From Bradyrhizobium sp. C9 (GTDB lineage Bacteria; Pseudomonadota; Alphaproteobacteria; Rhizobiales; Xanthobacteraceae), in contig NZ_NWTG01000011.1 in NCBI RefSeq assembly GCF_002532045.1, forward strand, positions 196,001-260,000: a stretch of DNA of 64,000 bases. Reading direction: 5' to 3'. Made by a program: the position numbers and the translations under genes. Positions 17,111 through 24,874 of this stretch are shown here, piece after piece (position 1 is the first letter of the stretch; every line of letters begins with the position of its first letter). Below the pieces are notes generated by a model. That model saw only the letters and a list, made by a program, of their open reading frames with translations, was not told the origin of the DNA and ran no database searches.

Positions 17111-17934
17111 GCCACCCTCGCCAGATAGATGAAGACCTCGTCGAGGTCCCGGCACTTGAAGCGCTCGGCGAGCTCACCCGGACGCCCCATCGCGACAATG
17201 CGGCCTTGACTCATGATGACGACGAAGTCGCAGAGCTGCTCGACCTCGGTCATGTTGTGTGACGACAGCAGGATGGTGGCACCGCGGCGCTTCTGATAGG
17301 CGCGCAGCCGGCCGCGCACCCACTCGGCGCGGTCAGGGTCGAGCGATGCCGTCGGCTCGTCGAGCAGCAGCACGTCCGGGTCGTTGATCAGCGCCTTGGC
17401 GACGGCAACCCGGGTCTTCTGTCCGGCCGAGAGCCGCCCGGTGACGCGGTCGAGCACGTCGCCGAGCCCGAAATCCTCGATCAGCTCCTCGATCCGCGCC
17501 TTGAGATTGGCGACACCATAGAGCCGCCCGAACACCGTCAGGTTCTGCCGCACGGTGAGCCGCCCCGGCAACGCGACATAGGGGCTTTCGAAATTCATCC
17601 GGCTGAGCACCTTGTGACGCTCGGTCGCCATGTCGTGGCCGAGCACCATGGCGCGGCCGAAGCTTGGCACCACCAGGCCCATGATCATGGCGATGGTGGT
17701 GGTCTTGCCGGCGCCGTTGCCGCCGAGCAGGCCGACGGTCCAGCCCTTGGGCACGTTGAAGTTGACGTCGTCGACCGCCCAATGGGTGCGGTACTTCTTG
17801 CAGAGGTCCTCGACGACGATGGCCGGCGCCTCATCGATACCGAGGCTGACAGGCGCATCGTCCTGCGCGGGCGTGGCGTCTGGCGACACCGGTGTCAGAT
17901 GTCTGCGGGGCAAAAAACGCTCGATGCGGCTCAT
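17107..17934 (-). CDS. ABC-2 type transporter ATP-binding protein
   Basis: 275 residues. Walker A GGNGAGKTT, signature LSAGQKTR, Walker B VLLLDEPTASLD and switch histidine in LLSSHN are all present. It begins with about 40 residues of leader before the domain. It should pair with the permease encoded 12 bases upstream to form an ABC-2 exporter, as in NodIJ-type or polysaccharide/drug exporters. Its 3' end overlaps the GNAT gene. The partner ligase gene suggests export of a small organic product; the substrate is unknown. Confidence 0.92.
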   Translation of the reverse strand: MSRIERFLPRRHLTPVSPDATPAQDDAPVSLGIDEAPAIVVEDLCKKYRTHWAVDDVNFNVPKGWTVGLLGGNGAGKTTTIAMIMGLVVPSFGRAMVLGHDMATERHKVLSRMNFESPYVALPGRLTVRQNLTVFGRLYGVANLKARIEELIEDFGLGDVLDRVTGRLSAGQKTRVAVAKALINDPDVLLLDEPTASLDPDRAEWVRGRLRAYQKRRGATILLSSHNMTEVEQLCDFVVIMSQGRIVAMGRPGELAERFKCRDLDEVFIYLARVA

Positions 17935-17946
17935 GGATGTCTCCCC

Positions 17947-18744
17947 TTACTCGCCCATGGTGAGCAGGCCGCCCTTGTGGCGGGCGCTCTGCAACAAGGC
18001 GACGAATGTGGCGAAGCCCACGCCGAGATAGACGGCATTGAGCGCGAGGCATTCGATCATCAGGTCGGTGCGGAAGGTGCCGTCGAGCAGCACGGCGCGC
18101 ATGCCCTCGAACACATAGGTCGGCGTCAGCGACCAGGCGACCGGATGCAGCCAGAGAGGCAGCGCCTCGACCGGATAGTAGACGCAGCACAGCGGCAGCA
18201 GCACGATCATGATCGAGTAGGCGAGGCTTTCGGCACCGAGACCCTGGCGGATCACGAGGCCGGCGACGACGAGCCCGATCGCCCAGCTGGTCAGCACGAG
18301 GTTGAGGAAGAACGCGATCAACCCCGGCCCCATCGCATAGACGTTGAAGCCGAACAGCAGCAGCGTCAACAATGTCACCGGCAACGTGCCGATCACCAGC
18401 CGGATCAGGCTCATCAGCATCAGCGAGGCCGCAAGCTCGAACGGCTGCAATGGGCTCATCATCAAATTGGCGAGGTTGCGCGACCAGAACTCCTCCAGGA
18501 AGGTGAAGGTGAAGCCGAGCTGGCCGCGAAACAGCACGTCCCAGAGCAGGACGGCGCCGAGCAGCAGGCCGGCGGTCGAGGCCATCGCCGACTTGCTTTG
18601 ATAGAGATAGGTGTAGAGGAAACCCCACACCATCATCTGCATCGCCGGCCAGTAGACGATCTCGAGCAGCCGCAGCCATGACGAGCGCAGGATGTAGTAG
18701 TAGCGCGCCGTCATGGCGGCGATGCGGTTCAATGACTGGGTCAT
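17947..18744 (-). CDS. ABC-2 type transporter permease
   Basis: 265 residues with six predicted membrane helices (for example ASTAGLLLGAVLLWDVLF, LIAFFLNLVLTSWAIGLVVAGLVI and YSIMIVLLPLCCVYYPVEALP). The last helices and YPVEALP resemble the ABC-2 permease family that includes NodJ. Located 24 bases after the ligase gene and 12 bases before the ATPase gene on the same strand, so it is the membrane half of the exporter. Confidence 0.9.
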   Translation of the reverse strand: MTQSLNRIAAMTARYYYILRSSWLRLLEIVYWPAMQMMVWGFLYTYLYQSKSAMASTAGLLLGAVLLWDVLFRGQLGFTFTFLEEFWSRNLANLMMSPLQPFELAASLMLMSLIRLVIGTLPVTLLTLLLFGFNVYAMGPGLIAFFLNLVLTSWAIGLVVAGLVIRQGLGAESLAYSIMIVLLPLCCVYYPVEALPLWLHPVAWSLTPTYVFEGMRAVLLDGTFRTDLMIECLALNAVYLGVGFATFVALLQSARHKGGLLTMGE

Positions 18745-18768
18745 AGCACGCGCTCCCTTTCGCCGAGA

Positions 18769-20232
18769 TCAATCGAACTCGCGGCGGATCGGGCGGCGCT
18801 TGCCGACCTTGGGCGGAAATGCGAGCAGCGCGTTGGCCTGCACGCGGACCGGATGCTCGAGGCAGGCGGCAAGCAGATCCTCGAGATGCGCGACCGAGCT
18901 GTGCAGCCGGCACAGCGGCGTATCCTGGCCGAGCACGACGCGCGCCTCGACGAGGTCGACGCCGCGCTGCACGATCTCGAACTGCGCCAGATGCAGATTG
19001 CAGTCGAACATCCAGCGATAGGTCGCATCCAGGATACTGCCGGCCGGAACCTTGCGGCCGTCGCGGTTGACGAAGGCATCGTTGAGCCGTCCGTCGATGC
19101 TGGCGATCTGTGACCAGTTGATATCGGACGGCGCGGGATTGACCGGCTGGGTGATGTAGTCGCCCTGCACGTAGCGGATGAACGGCATCGCCTCGTTGAG
19201 CAGATTGGTGATCACGGCAATGCCGGACTGGCCGGCGGCTTGCGGCTGCATCGTGACGGGGTCGAGCACGTCGAGATGCACCGTGTCCTCGCAGACGTGA
19301 TACTGGCCATCAGGCATCTCGAGCGCGATCCGCGTCGCTTCCTCGGAGGAATATTCGTCCAGCACGGGCACGCCGAGCTGGCGCGACCATTCCGCACGCG
19401 CAGTGCGCGAGGAATATTCCGAATGCGTCACCGCGAGGCTGAGCGAAGAGCGGAACTCGTCGACATGCGGCATCAGCGCATCGAGGCTCGACGGATAGAG
19501 CGACAGGATCTTCGGCCCGAGATAGCGCAGATGCTGGGCGACGCGCGCCGGCGGGATCAGGTTCGAGATGAAGGCGGTTGGATAGTCGCCGCCGATCGAG
19601 TCGAACCACCACGGCACCGTGTAGACGTGGGCGAGCAAATCCTCGGCGCGGTAGTTGCCGCCGCTCTGCATCGCGAACTGGCGGACGCCCTGGATGGTGT
19701 CGGTGATGACCGCGTCATAGTCGACGCGGATCAGCAAGGTCTGGCCGGACGAGCCCGACGAGCGGGTCGGAAACAGATTCTCCGGCTTGTACTTCTTGTT
19801 GACACACTGGTCCGGAAAGGCTGCGACCAGCTCCGGCTTGGTGATGACCGGGATCTTCTGGATGTCGTCATAGTCGCGCAGATGTTCCGGCTTGAAGCCG
19901 GCCGCATCATACTTGGCGCGGTAGACCGGAATGTCGCGGTAGGCGAGCTCGACCAGCTCCTTGATCCGGGCGAACTGCCGCGCGCGGATTTCCGACACCG
20001 GCAGATAGGGGTGCCGCATGCATTCGCCGAGATAGTTTTGGGTAGCCGCGACCAGCTCGGGCGCGGCCTCGTTGGAGGGCTGAAAATCCGGGCGGGTGTG
20101 CTCGGTCTCCCAGAACTGGCGTTGCGGCGCGCTGCTCGCATCGGCGGGAACGAGGGACGCGGCGGCCTGATCATGCTCCGGCACCAGAGCAAGGCCATCA
20201 TCGGAATCACTGATTGCAAGGGAGGACGTCAT
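18769..20232 (-). CDS. PaaK-like adenylate-forming ligase (phenylacetate-CoA ligase family)
   Basis: 487 residues from the ATG at 20232, chosen because GGAG sits six bases before it; an ATG at 20244 is also in frame. The P-loop reads TRSSGSSGQTLLIRVD, the position of the usual SSGTTG, followed by DEYSSEEATRIALEM and the PaaK-family GIAVITNLLNEAMPFIRYVQGDY. These enzymes activate carboxylic acids as adenylates and load CoA or carriers; CapK-type relatives act in envelope or secondary metabolism. Here it heads an operon with an ABC exporter and GNAT. The acid substrate is unknown. Confidence 0.85.
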   Translation of the reverse strand: MTSSLAISDSDDGLALVPEHDQAAASLVPADASSAPQRQFWETEHTRPDFQPSNEAAPELVAATQNYLGECMRHPYLPVSEIRARQFARIKELVELAYRDIPVYRAKYDAAGFKPEHLRDYDDIQKIPVITKPELVAAFPDQCVNKKYKPENLFPTRSSGSSGQTLLIRVDYDAVITDTIQGVRQFAMQSGGNYRAEDLLAHVYTVPWWFDSIGGDYPTAFISNLIPPARVAQHLRYLGPKILSLYPSSLDALMPHVDEFRSSLSLAVTHSEYSSRTARAEWSRQLGVPVLDEYSSEEATRIALEMPDGQYHVCEDTVHLDVLDPVTMQPQAAGQSGIAVITNLLNEAMPFIRYVQGDYITQPVNPAPSDINWSQIASIDGRLNDAFVNRDGRKVPAGSILDATYRWMFDCNLHLAQFEIVQRGVDLVEARVVLGQDTPLCRLHSSVAHLEDLLAACLEHPVRVQANALLAFPPKVGKRRPIRREFD

Positions 20233-20368
20233 CTTCAGCTCCATGATTGACGGGAGGACCGCCCGTTCATGGCGCTATCAATGGCTCGCTGTGCCGGCTC
20301 CTGCCGTGACGCGCGTCACACGCCGTCGCACCCCGCGCGCAGGCGGAGACGTAGGGCGGGTTAGAAGG

Positions 20369-20533
20369 CTACTTGCCCCACGTCGCCTTCCTGACTCGCC
20401 CCTTGCCGCCGCATTTCTTGCAGGGCTCGGGATAGATCTTCCGTCCCGGCTCGCGCGGCTGCTTCACCTCCGGAAAGCCTGTCCCGTTACACGCGTCACA
20501 CTTCTCTTCATCGGAAATAAGGTGCTTCACCAT
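20369..20533 (-). CDS. Small DnaJ-type zinc-finger protein
   Basis: 54 residues from the ATG at 20533. Two Cys pairs of the CxxCxGxG kind are visible, CDACNGTG (residues 12-19) and CKKCGGKG (residues 38-45), as in the DnaJ cysteine-rich domain, separated by a proline-rich loop. Only one zinc-binding unit is present. The frame stays open for about 31 codons upstream (ending before a TGA), and that part (for example FVSDKWQKSAPAGFGFF) also looks protein-like but contains no obvious start, so the N-terminus is uncertain. Function unknown. Confidence 0.65.
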   Translation of the reverse strand: MVKHLISDEEKCDACNGTGFPEVKQPREPGRKIYPEPCKKCGGKGRVRKATWGK

Positions 20534-20712
20534 CAACCGTCCCGGATTGAAAAACCCGAAGCCCGCGGGCGCGGACTTCTGCCACTTATCGGATACGAAC
20601 GGCGGCGGGTTGTGGTTTCAGGTGCATGGCTGCCCTGCGCAGCGACGCAGCAGACAGATCAAGAGAACGACAACGGCACGATCGCCGTTGTCAGCTTCTT
20701 CCTGGCGCCACG

Positions 20713-21060
20713 TCACTTCGCCTTGAGCGCCTTGTCGTGGCTCTCGAGTGCGGATGCCATCAGCTTCGGCAGTTGCGCGGCATAGACCTCGATGAAGGTG
20801 GCATCGCCGCAGGCCTCCGGATCGCGCGCGGCCTGCTCGGCGACACGCGCGGCCTTGGCCTCGCATTTCGCGAACATGTGCCAGAACCAATCCGGGCTCT
20901 TGCCGAGCGCCGGCCTGTGCTTCTTGATGACAGCGGCGCCGACCGCGCTCATCGCGTTGACGACGCCGGCGCCCAGCGTGCTGATGGCCCGCGCGTTCAG
21001 GATATCCTCGCGCGATTGCGCGGTGGCATTGGTCGCGGTCGCTCGTCCTTTGGCCGGCAT
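20713..21060 (-). CDS. Hypothetical alanine-rich protein
   Basis: 115 residues, start ATG at 21060 preceded by CAAGGAGCTCAAAGC. Helical and alanine-rich, with a conserved-looking middle (KSPDWFWHMFAKCEAKAARVAEQAARDPEACGDATFIEVYA) that has paired cysteines. N-terminus is Ser/Thr/Ala-rich, with hydrophobic VVNAMSAVGAAVI too short to be a clear membrane segment. I do not recognise the family. Codon use fits the surrounding chromosome, which supports coding status. Confidence 0.55.
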   Translation of the reverse strand: MPAKGRATATNATAQSREDILNARAISTLGAGVVNAMSAVGAAVIKKHRPALGKSPDWFWHMFAKCEAKAARVAEQAARDPEACGDATFIEVYAAQLPKLMASALESHDKALKAK

Positions 21061-21239
21061 GCTTTGAGCTCCTTGTCGATCCCGTCAGCAGGCGGAGCAT
21101 CGGCCGGGGAAGTTGAGGAAGGCTCAAGGGGCATGGTTGAAAACCGCTATGGATTTCATTCCGGTTTTATGCGCTTCCGAGCGATCTGGCCTGGAGCAGC
21201 TTTTGGCCTTCACTCCACCGAAAAATCCGTCAGCAACCG

Positions 21240-21923
21240 TTACCCTTTGGCGCCATAGCGCCGGATCAGTTGGTCGGCGACATCGTCGAGATTGTCGCCG
21301 ACCACCTGCGGCTGCGGACCGACGCCGAGCACATCGTTGCCCGGGCGCCTGATCAGCGCGGCCTCCCAGCCGGCGGCGACTGCGCCGAGTGTGTCCCAGG
21401 TGTGGCAGGCGATCAGGCAGAACTCCGACGGCTTGGCGCCGAGTTCCTGCTCGACATAGCCATAGGCTTGCCGCGACGGCTTGTGATGCTTGACGCCGTC
21501 GGCGGAAAACCGCCGCTCGAACAGATCGACGATGCCGCCATTGGTCAGCTGCCTCGTCTGTACTTCCAGCAGATTGTCGGTCAGCGTGAACAGCCGAAAG
21601 CCCGCCGCACGCAGCTTGCGCAGCGCGGCCGGCACTTCCGCATGCGGCGGCATGGTGGAGAATTTCTCGGTCAGCTCCCTCTTGTCTGCATCGTCGATCC
21701 TGATGCCGCGGGTGTCGGCCAGCATCTTCATGACGGCTGCGCCGATGTCGGTGAACGGCACGTAGCAGCCCGCCACCGTGAGCGAAGCCGAGTACATGAT
21801 GAAATTCGCGAACCACAGCCGCATCGCGCTCTTGTCATTGAAGATACGTGCGAACACCGGTTCCATGGTCTCGAGGTCCAGCAGGGTCTCGTTGACGTCG
21901 AACACGATCAGAGGAAGCGCCAT
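21240..21923 (-). CDS. Haloacid dehalogenase type II-like hydrolase
   Basis: 227 residues from the ATG at 21923, which has GGAGAAAA just upstream; the frame to 21968 is untranslated leader. HAD motif I is DVNETLLDL (nucleophile Asp), motif II is TLTDN, the lysine is in KHHKPSRQAYGYV and motif III is GDNLDDV. The DVNETL form and the cap domain fit L-2-haloacid dehalogenases, which hydrolyse 2-haloalkanoic acids to hydroxyacids. Real substrates of such chromosomal copies are usually unknown. A palindromic repeat (21963-22010) sits directly upstream. Confidence 0.85.
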   Translation of the reverse strand: MALPLIVFDVNETLLDLETMEPVFARIFNDKSAMRLWFANFIMYSASLTVAGCYVPFTDIGAAVMKMLADTRGIRIDDADKRELTEKFSTMPPHAEVPAALRKLRAAGFRLFTLTDNLLEVQTRQLTNGGIVDLFERRFSADGVKHHKPSRQAYGYVEQELGAKPSEFCLIACHTWDTLGAVAAGWEAALIRRPGNDVLGVGPQPQVVGDNLDDVADQLIRRYGAKG

Positions 21924-21962
21924 TTTTTCTCCGTTGGGTTGGGTTTGCCCTCGCCTTTTCTG

Positions 21963-22010
21963 GAGCATGATCTCTTCGGAAAACCGCTACGCACTTTTCC
22001 GGATCATGCT
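21963..22010. repeat. Dispersed palindromic repeat, third family
   Basis: Imperfect inverted repeat from GAGCATGATC to GGATCATGCT, with inner complementary stretches around CTTCGGAAAACC and CACTTTTCCGG. A relative with the same GATCCGAAAACCGGTACCCA-type core is at 52586-52634. It overlaps the last bases of the CGNR gene. Confidence 0.75.
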
Positions 22011-22630
22011 TCCCTGTCCTTGATCCGATTGCGATGCGCGGCCTGCTTGGCGCGGTTGCCGCAGACCGCCATGCTGCACCAGCGGCGCGCCCGCGCCCGC
22101 GTGTGATCGGCAAACATCAGCGTGCAGGCCGGGCCCTCGCACGCCTTGATGTCGGAAAAGCTTTCCTCGCAGACGACTCTCGCCATCGCCTCGCCGATCG
22201 GCAGCAGCAATGTTTCGGCCGAGCGCCAGCGTCGCGTCCGCTCCAGCGCGAAACCGTCATGATCGTCGTGACGATGCGGCACGATCCTGCTGAACGCCTG
22301 ATCGCTTTCGAGCAATCGATTCAGCGGCTCCAACTCCTTGAGCGCCCGCGGCGCCAGCGGCCGGCCCATATGCTTGCGGACGAAGCCGCGGAACCATTCA
22401 CGCAAATCACGCGCCTGCCCGGCAACCTTGTCGAGTTCGCCTAGCCTCGCGCGCGCCTTCAACTCGTCGAGCACATCTGACGGCACCAGTTTCGCCTGTG
22501 TGAGCCAGCGCAACAGGCCGTCGCCATCGGCGATCCAGTCGACCAGCGTATCGACCGGCGTCGCGATCGAATTGATGAAATCGAGGCCCAGGCTATCGGC
22601 GATGAACATCGCGGGCGGGTGGGACTGCAC
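22004..22630 (-). CDS. CGNR zinc-finger / ABATE-domain transcriptional regulator
   Basis: 208 residues using a GTG at 22630, chosen because GAGGAG lies nine bases upstream and because homologues begin shortly before FIADSLGLDFINS. The frame runs open to a TTG at 22696. The N-terminal region is the ABATE helical domain (LGLDFINSIATPVDTLVDWIADG), and the C-terminus is the CGNR zinc finger with CEGPACTLMF...RRWCSMAVCGNR. These are probable DNA-binding regulators. It is divergent from the alpha/beta hydrolase at 22772, with an inverted repeat between them that is its likely operator. Confidence 0.85.
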   Translation of the reverse strand: MQSHPPAMFIADSLGLDFINSIATPVDTLVDWIADGDGLLRWLTQAKLVPSDVLDELKARARLGELDKVAGQARDLREWFRGFVRKHMGRPLAPRALKELEPLNRLLESDQAFSRIVPHRHDDHDGFALERTRRWRSAETLLLPIGEAMARVVCEESFSDIKACEGPACTLMFADHTRARARRWCSMAVCGNRAKQAAHRNRIKDREA

Positions 22631-22689
22631 GGTGGCGTTCTCCTCGACGGCTTCTTCGATCTCGTCGCAAATAACCTGATTAAAGCCAG

Positions 22690-22734
22690 TTGACAAGTTA
22701 CGAACATTGGATCATAAGCGCAGTAACCTGTCAA
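22690..22734. promoter_or_regulatory. Inverted repeat, probable operator between CGNR gene and hydrolase
   Basis: TTGACAAGTTAC (22690-22701) and GTAACCTGTCAA (22723-22734) are inverted copies with one mismatch in 12, in the divergent promoter region. The first arm coincides with a TTGACA -35-like hexamer. Control of the hydrolase gene by the CGNR protein is inferred. Confidence 0.5.
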
Positions 22735-22771
22735 ACTGCATTTATACGGTTACTAAGACAAGGAGCTCAAT

Positions 22772-23476
22772 ATGTCGAACAAGGATGTCAGCGTGGTGCT
22801 CGCCCATGGCGCGTGGGCCGACGGGTCGAGCTGGGCGCGGGTGATTACGGCGCTCGACGCCGAGGGCATCACCGCGGTCGCGGCCCCGTTGCCGCTGACT
22901 TCGCTCGCCGACGATGTCACCGCATTGAACCGCACGCTGGATCGCGTCGATGGACCGGTGGTGTTGGCGGGCCATGCCTATGCCGGCGCTGTGATCGCCG
23001 AGACCCGCTCGCCACGCGTCAAGGCACTGGTCTATGTCGCGGCGCTGGCGCCAGACGAGGGCGAGACCGTTGCCGACGTGTTCTATCGGCTGCCGCCGCA
23101 TCCGTTTGCGCCAAAGCTCGCGCCCGACAACAACGGCCTGATCTGGCTGCCTGAGTCCGCCTTCGCGTCGGCCTTCGCACAAGGCGCGCGGGCCGAGGAC
23201 CTCGCGGTGCTCGCCGCCGTGCAGCGGCCGATCTCCCCCGCCTGCATCACGGTGCCGGTCGGCCGTCCGCGATGGAAGGACGTCCCGAGCTGGTTTCTGG
23301 TCGCCGAGGACGACCGGATGATCGCCCCTGAGACCCAGCGCAGCATGGCGGCGCGGATGAAGGCTGCCGTGCGATCGCATGCCGTCGATCACACCCCGAT
23401 CGTGACGGCGCCCGCGCACGTCACCGACATCATCCGGGAAGCGGTCAGCGCGGTTGCCGGGCAGATCAAGTCCTGA
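22772..23476 (+). CDS. Alpha/beta hydrolase lacking the nucleophilic serine
   Basis: 234 residues, start ATG 22772 with AAGGAGCTCAAT before it. The oxyanion region AHGAWADGSSW and overall layout are those of the EstC-like alpha/beta hydrolases. The nucleophile elbow, normally GHSYGG, reads GHAYAG near residue 70, so the catalytic Ser is Ala. The acid (EDDRMIAP) and His (VDHTPIV) positions remain. It may act as a lyase-like, binding or pseudo-enzyme protein. It lies 44 bases before a second alpha/beta hydrolase, probably in one transcript controlled by the CGNR regulator. Confidence 0.85.
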   Translation: MSNKDVSVVLAHGAWADGSSWARVITALDAEGITAVAAPLPLTSLADDVTALNRTLDRVDGPVVLAGHAYAGAVIAETRSPRVKALVYVAALAPDEGETVADVFYRLPPHPFAPKLAPDNNGLIWLPESAFASAFAQGARAEDLAVLAAVQRPISPACITVPVGRPRWKDVPSWFLVAEDDRMIAPETQRSMAARMKAAVRSHAVDHTPIVTAPAHVTDIIREAVSAVAGQIKS

Positions 23477-23520
23477 TCTCCGAAACCAAACCACCACATC
23501 ACGATCAAAGGGAGTGACAG

Positions 23521-24375
23521 ATGTCCGAGATCAAGTATCGCACGGCCGATGTCGACGGCTTCAAGGTGTTCTATCGCGAGGCCGGCTCGCCCGGCTCGCC
23601 GAAACTGCTGCTGCTGCACGGCTTCCCGAGTGCGGGACACATGTTCCGCGATCTGATCCCGCTGCTCGCGGACAAGTTCCACATCGTGGCGCCTGATTTG
23701 CCCGGCTTCGGCCAGTCCGACATGCCGTCGCGCGAGACGTTCGCCTACAGCTTCCACAACATCGCCGGCGTGATCGACCGCTTCACCGAGGTGATCGGCT
23801 TCGATCGCTACGCGATCTATGTGTTCGACTACGGCGCGCCGACCGGCTTCCGCCTCGCGCTCAAGCATCCGGAGCGGATCACGGCGATCATCTCGCAGAA
23901 CGGCAACGCCTACGAGGAAGGCCTCAGCGACGGCTGGACGCCGATCAAGGCCTATTGGCAGGACCCATCGCCGGCGAACCGCGACGCGCTGCGCGCCTTC
24001 CTGACGCCGGAGACCACGCGCTGGCAGTACACCCACGGCACGCCGGATCCGCACGCGGTCTCGCCCGACGGACAGAACCTCGACAATTACTACATGGCGC
24101 GTCCCGGCGCGCATGACGTGCAGCTCGATCTGTTCGGCGACTACAAGAGCAACGTCGCGCTCTACCCGGCCTTCCAGACCTACTTCCGCAGCCATCAGCC
24201 GCCGTTCCTCGCGGTGTGGGGCAAGAACGATCCGTTCTTCCTGCCGCCGGGCGCCGAAGCATTCAAGCGCGACAATCCGAACGCGGTGGTGCGCTTCCTC
24301 GACACCGGCCACTTCGCGCTGGAGACGCATGCCGCCGAGATCGCGCAAACCATCCGCGAGTTCCTGAGCCGCTAA
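23521..24375 (+). CDS. Alpha/beta hydrolase with aspartate nucleophile (epoxide hydrolase / haloalkane dehalogenase-like)
   Basis: 284 residues with AAAGGGAGTGACAG directly before the ATG. Oxyanion-hole segment LLHGFPSAGHMFRDLIPLL, then the nucleophile elbow VFDYGAPTG, in which Asp replaces Ser as in epoxide hydrolases and haloalkane dehalogenases. The acid/His end is WGKNDPFFLPPGA and DTGHFALETH. An Asp nucleophile implies hydrolysis through an alkyl-enzyme ester. Second gene of the likely operon with the GHAYAG hydrolase. Substrate unknown. Confidence 0.88.
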   Translation: MSEIKYRTADVDGFKVFYREAGSPGSPKLLLLHGFPSAGHMFRDLIPLLADKFHIVAPDLPGFGQSDMPSRETFAYSFHNIAGVIDRFTEVIGFDRYAIYVFDYGAPTGFRLALKHPERITAIISQNGNAYEEGLSDGWTPIKAYWQDPSPANRDALRAFLTPETTRWQYTHGTPDPHAVSPDGQNLDNYYMARPGAHDVQLDLFGDYKSNVALYPAFQTYFRSHQPPFLAVWGKNDPFFLPPGAEAFKRDNPNAVVRFLDTGHFALETHAAEIAQTIREFLSR

Positions 24376-24467
24376 CGCGCGCCCCGGCAAGACGTCCGTC
24401 AAGGCGCAGGAACTCTTGCCCTGGCTGGAATGTTGGAAAGGATGCAATAACTCAGGAGGAAACTCGC

Positions 24468-24731
24468 ATGAGAAACCTGTTATTGGCCGGCGCATTGGCG
24501 ATTGCCGGTTTCGCTGTCGCCACGCCGATTTCCATTGCACCCGCGTCAGCTCAAGTCGCCGTCGATACTCCGCTCGGCGGCGTGAGAGTGGGTCCCGAGC
24601 CGCGTTACTACCGGGACTACGATCGGCCCGCTTATCGCGCCTACGGATATGATCGCGGATATCGCGGATGCCGCACCGTTACGATCGAGCGCGACGACGG
24701 CTCGGTCCGCAGGGTCCGCCGTTGCGACTAG
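24468..24731 (+). CDS. Small exported Tyr/Arg-rich protein
   Basis: 87 residues from the ATG at 24468, preceded by CTCAGGAGGA. A Sec signal peptide (MRNLLLAGALAIAGFAVATP...ASA) is followed by a short mature part of about 58 residues rich in Tyr, Arg and Asp (RYYRDYDRPAYRAYGYDRGYRG) ending in a Cys-bracketed CRTVTIERDDGSVRRVRRC. The two cysteines could form a disulfide in the periplasm. Such small exported proteins are common in Bradyrhizobium and have no known function. Confidence 0.75.
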   Translation: MRNLLLAGALAIAGFAVATPISIAPASAQVAVDTPLGGVRVGPEPRYYRDYDRPAYRAYGYDRGYRGCRTVTIERDDGSVRRVRRCD

Positions 24732-24874
24732 CAGTACCGAACTGGGAGATCGCCGCCGGCGCTCGCAAGGGCGCCGGGCCGGCTCTCGCGATCAAGCAAG
24801 CGAGAGCCGTCCGCTAAGGCTGCTCGCTGCTGGCGGCCTCTTTCGTCTCGCTGATGCCCGGGCTCGTTTACAGC

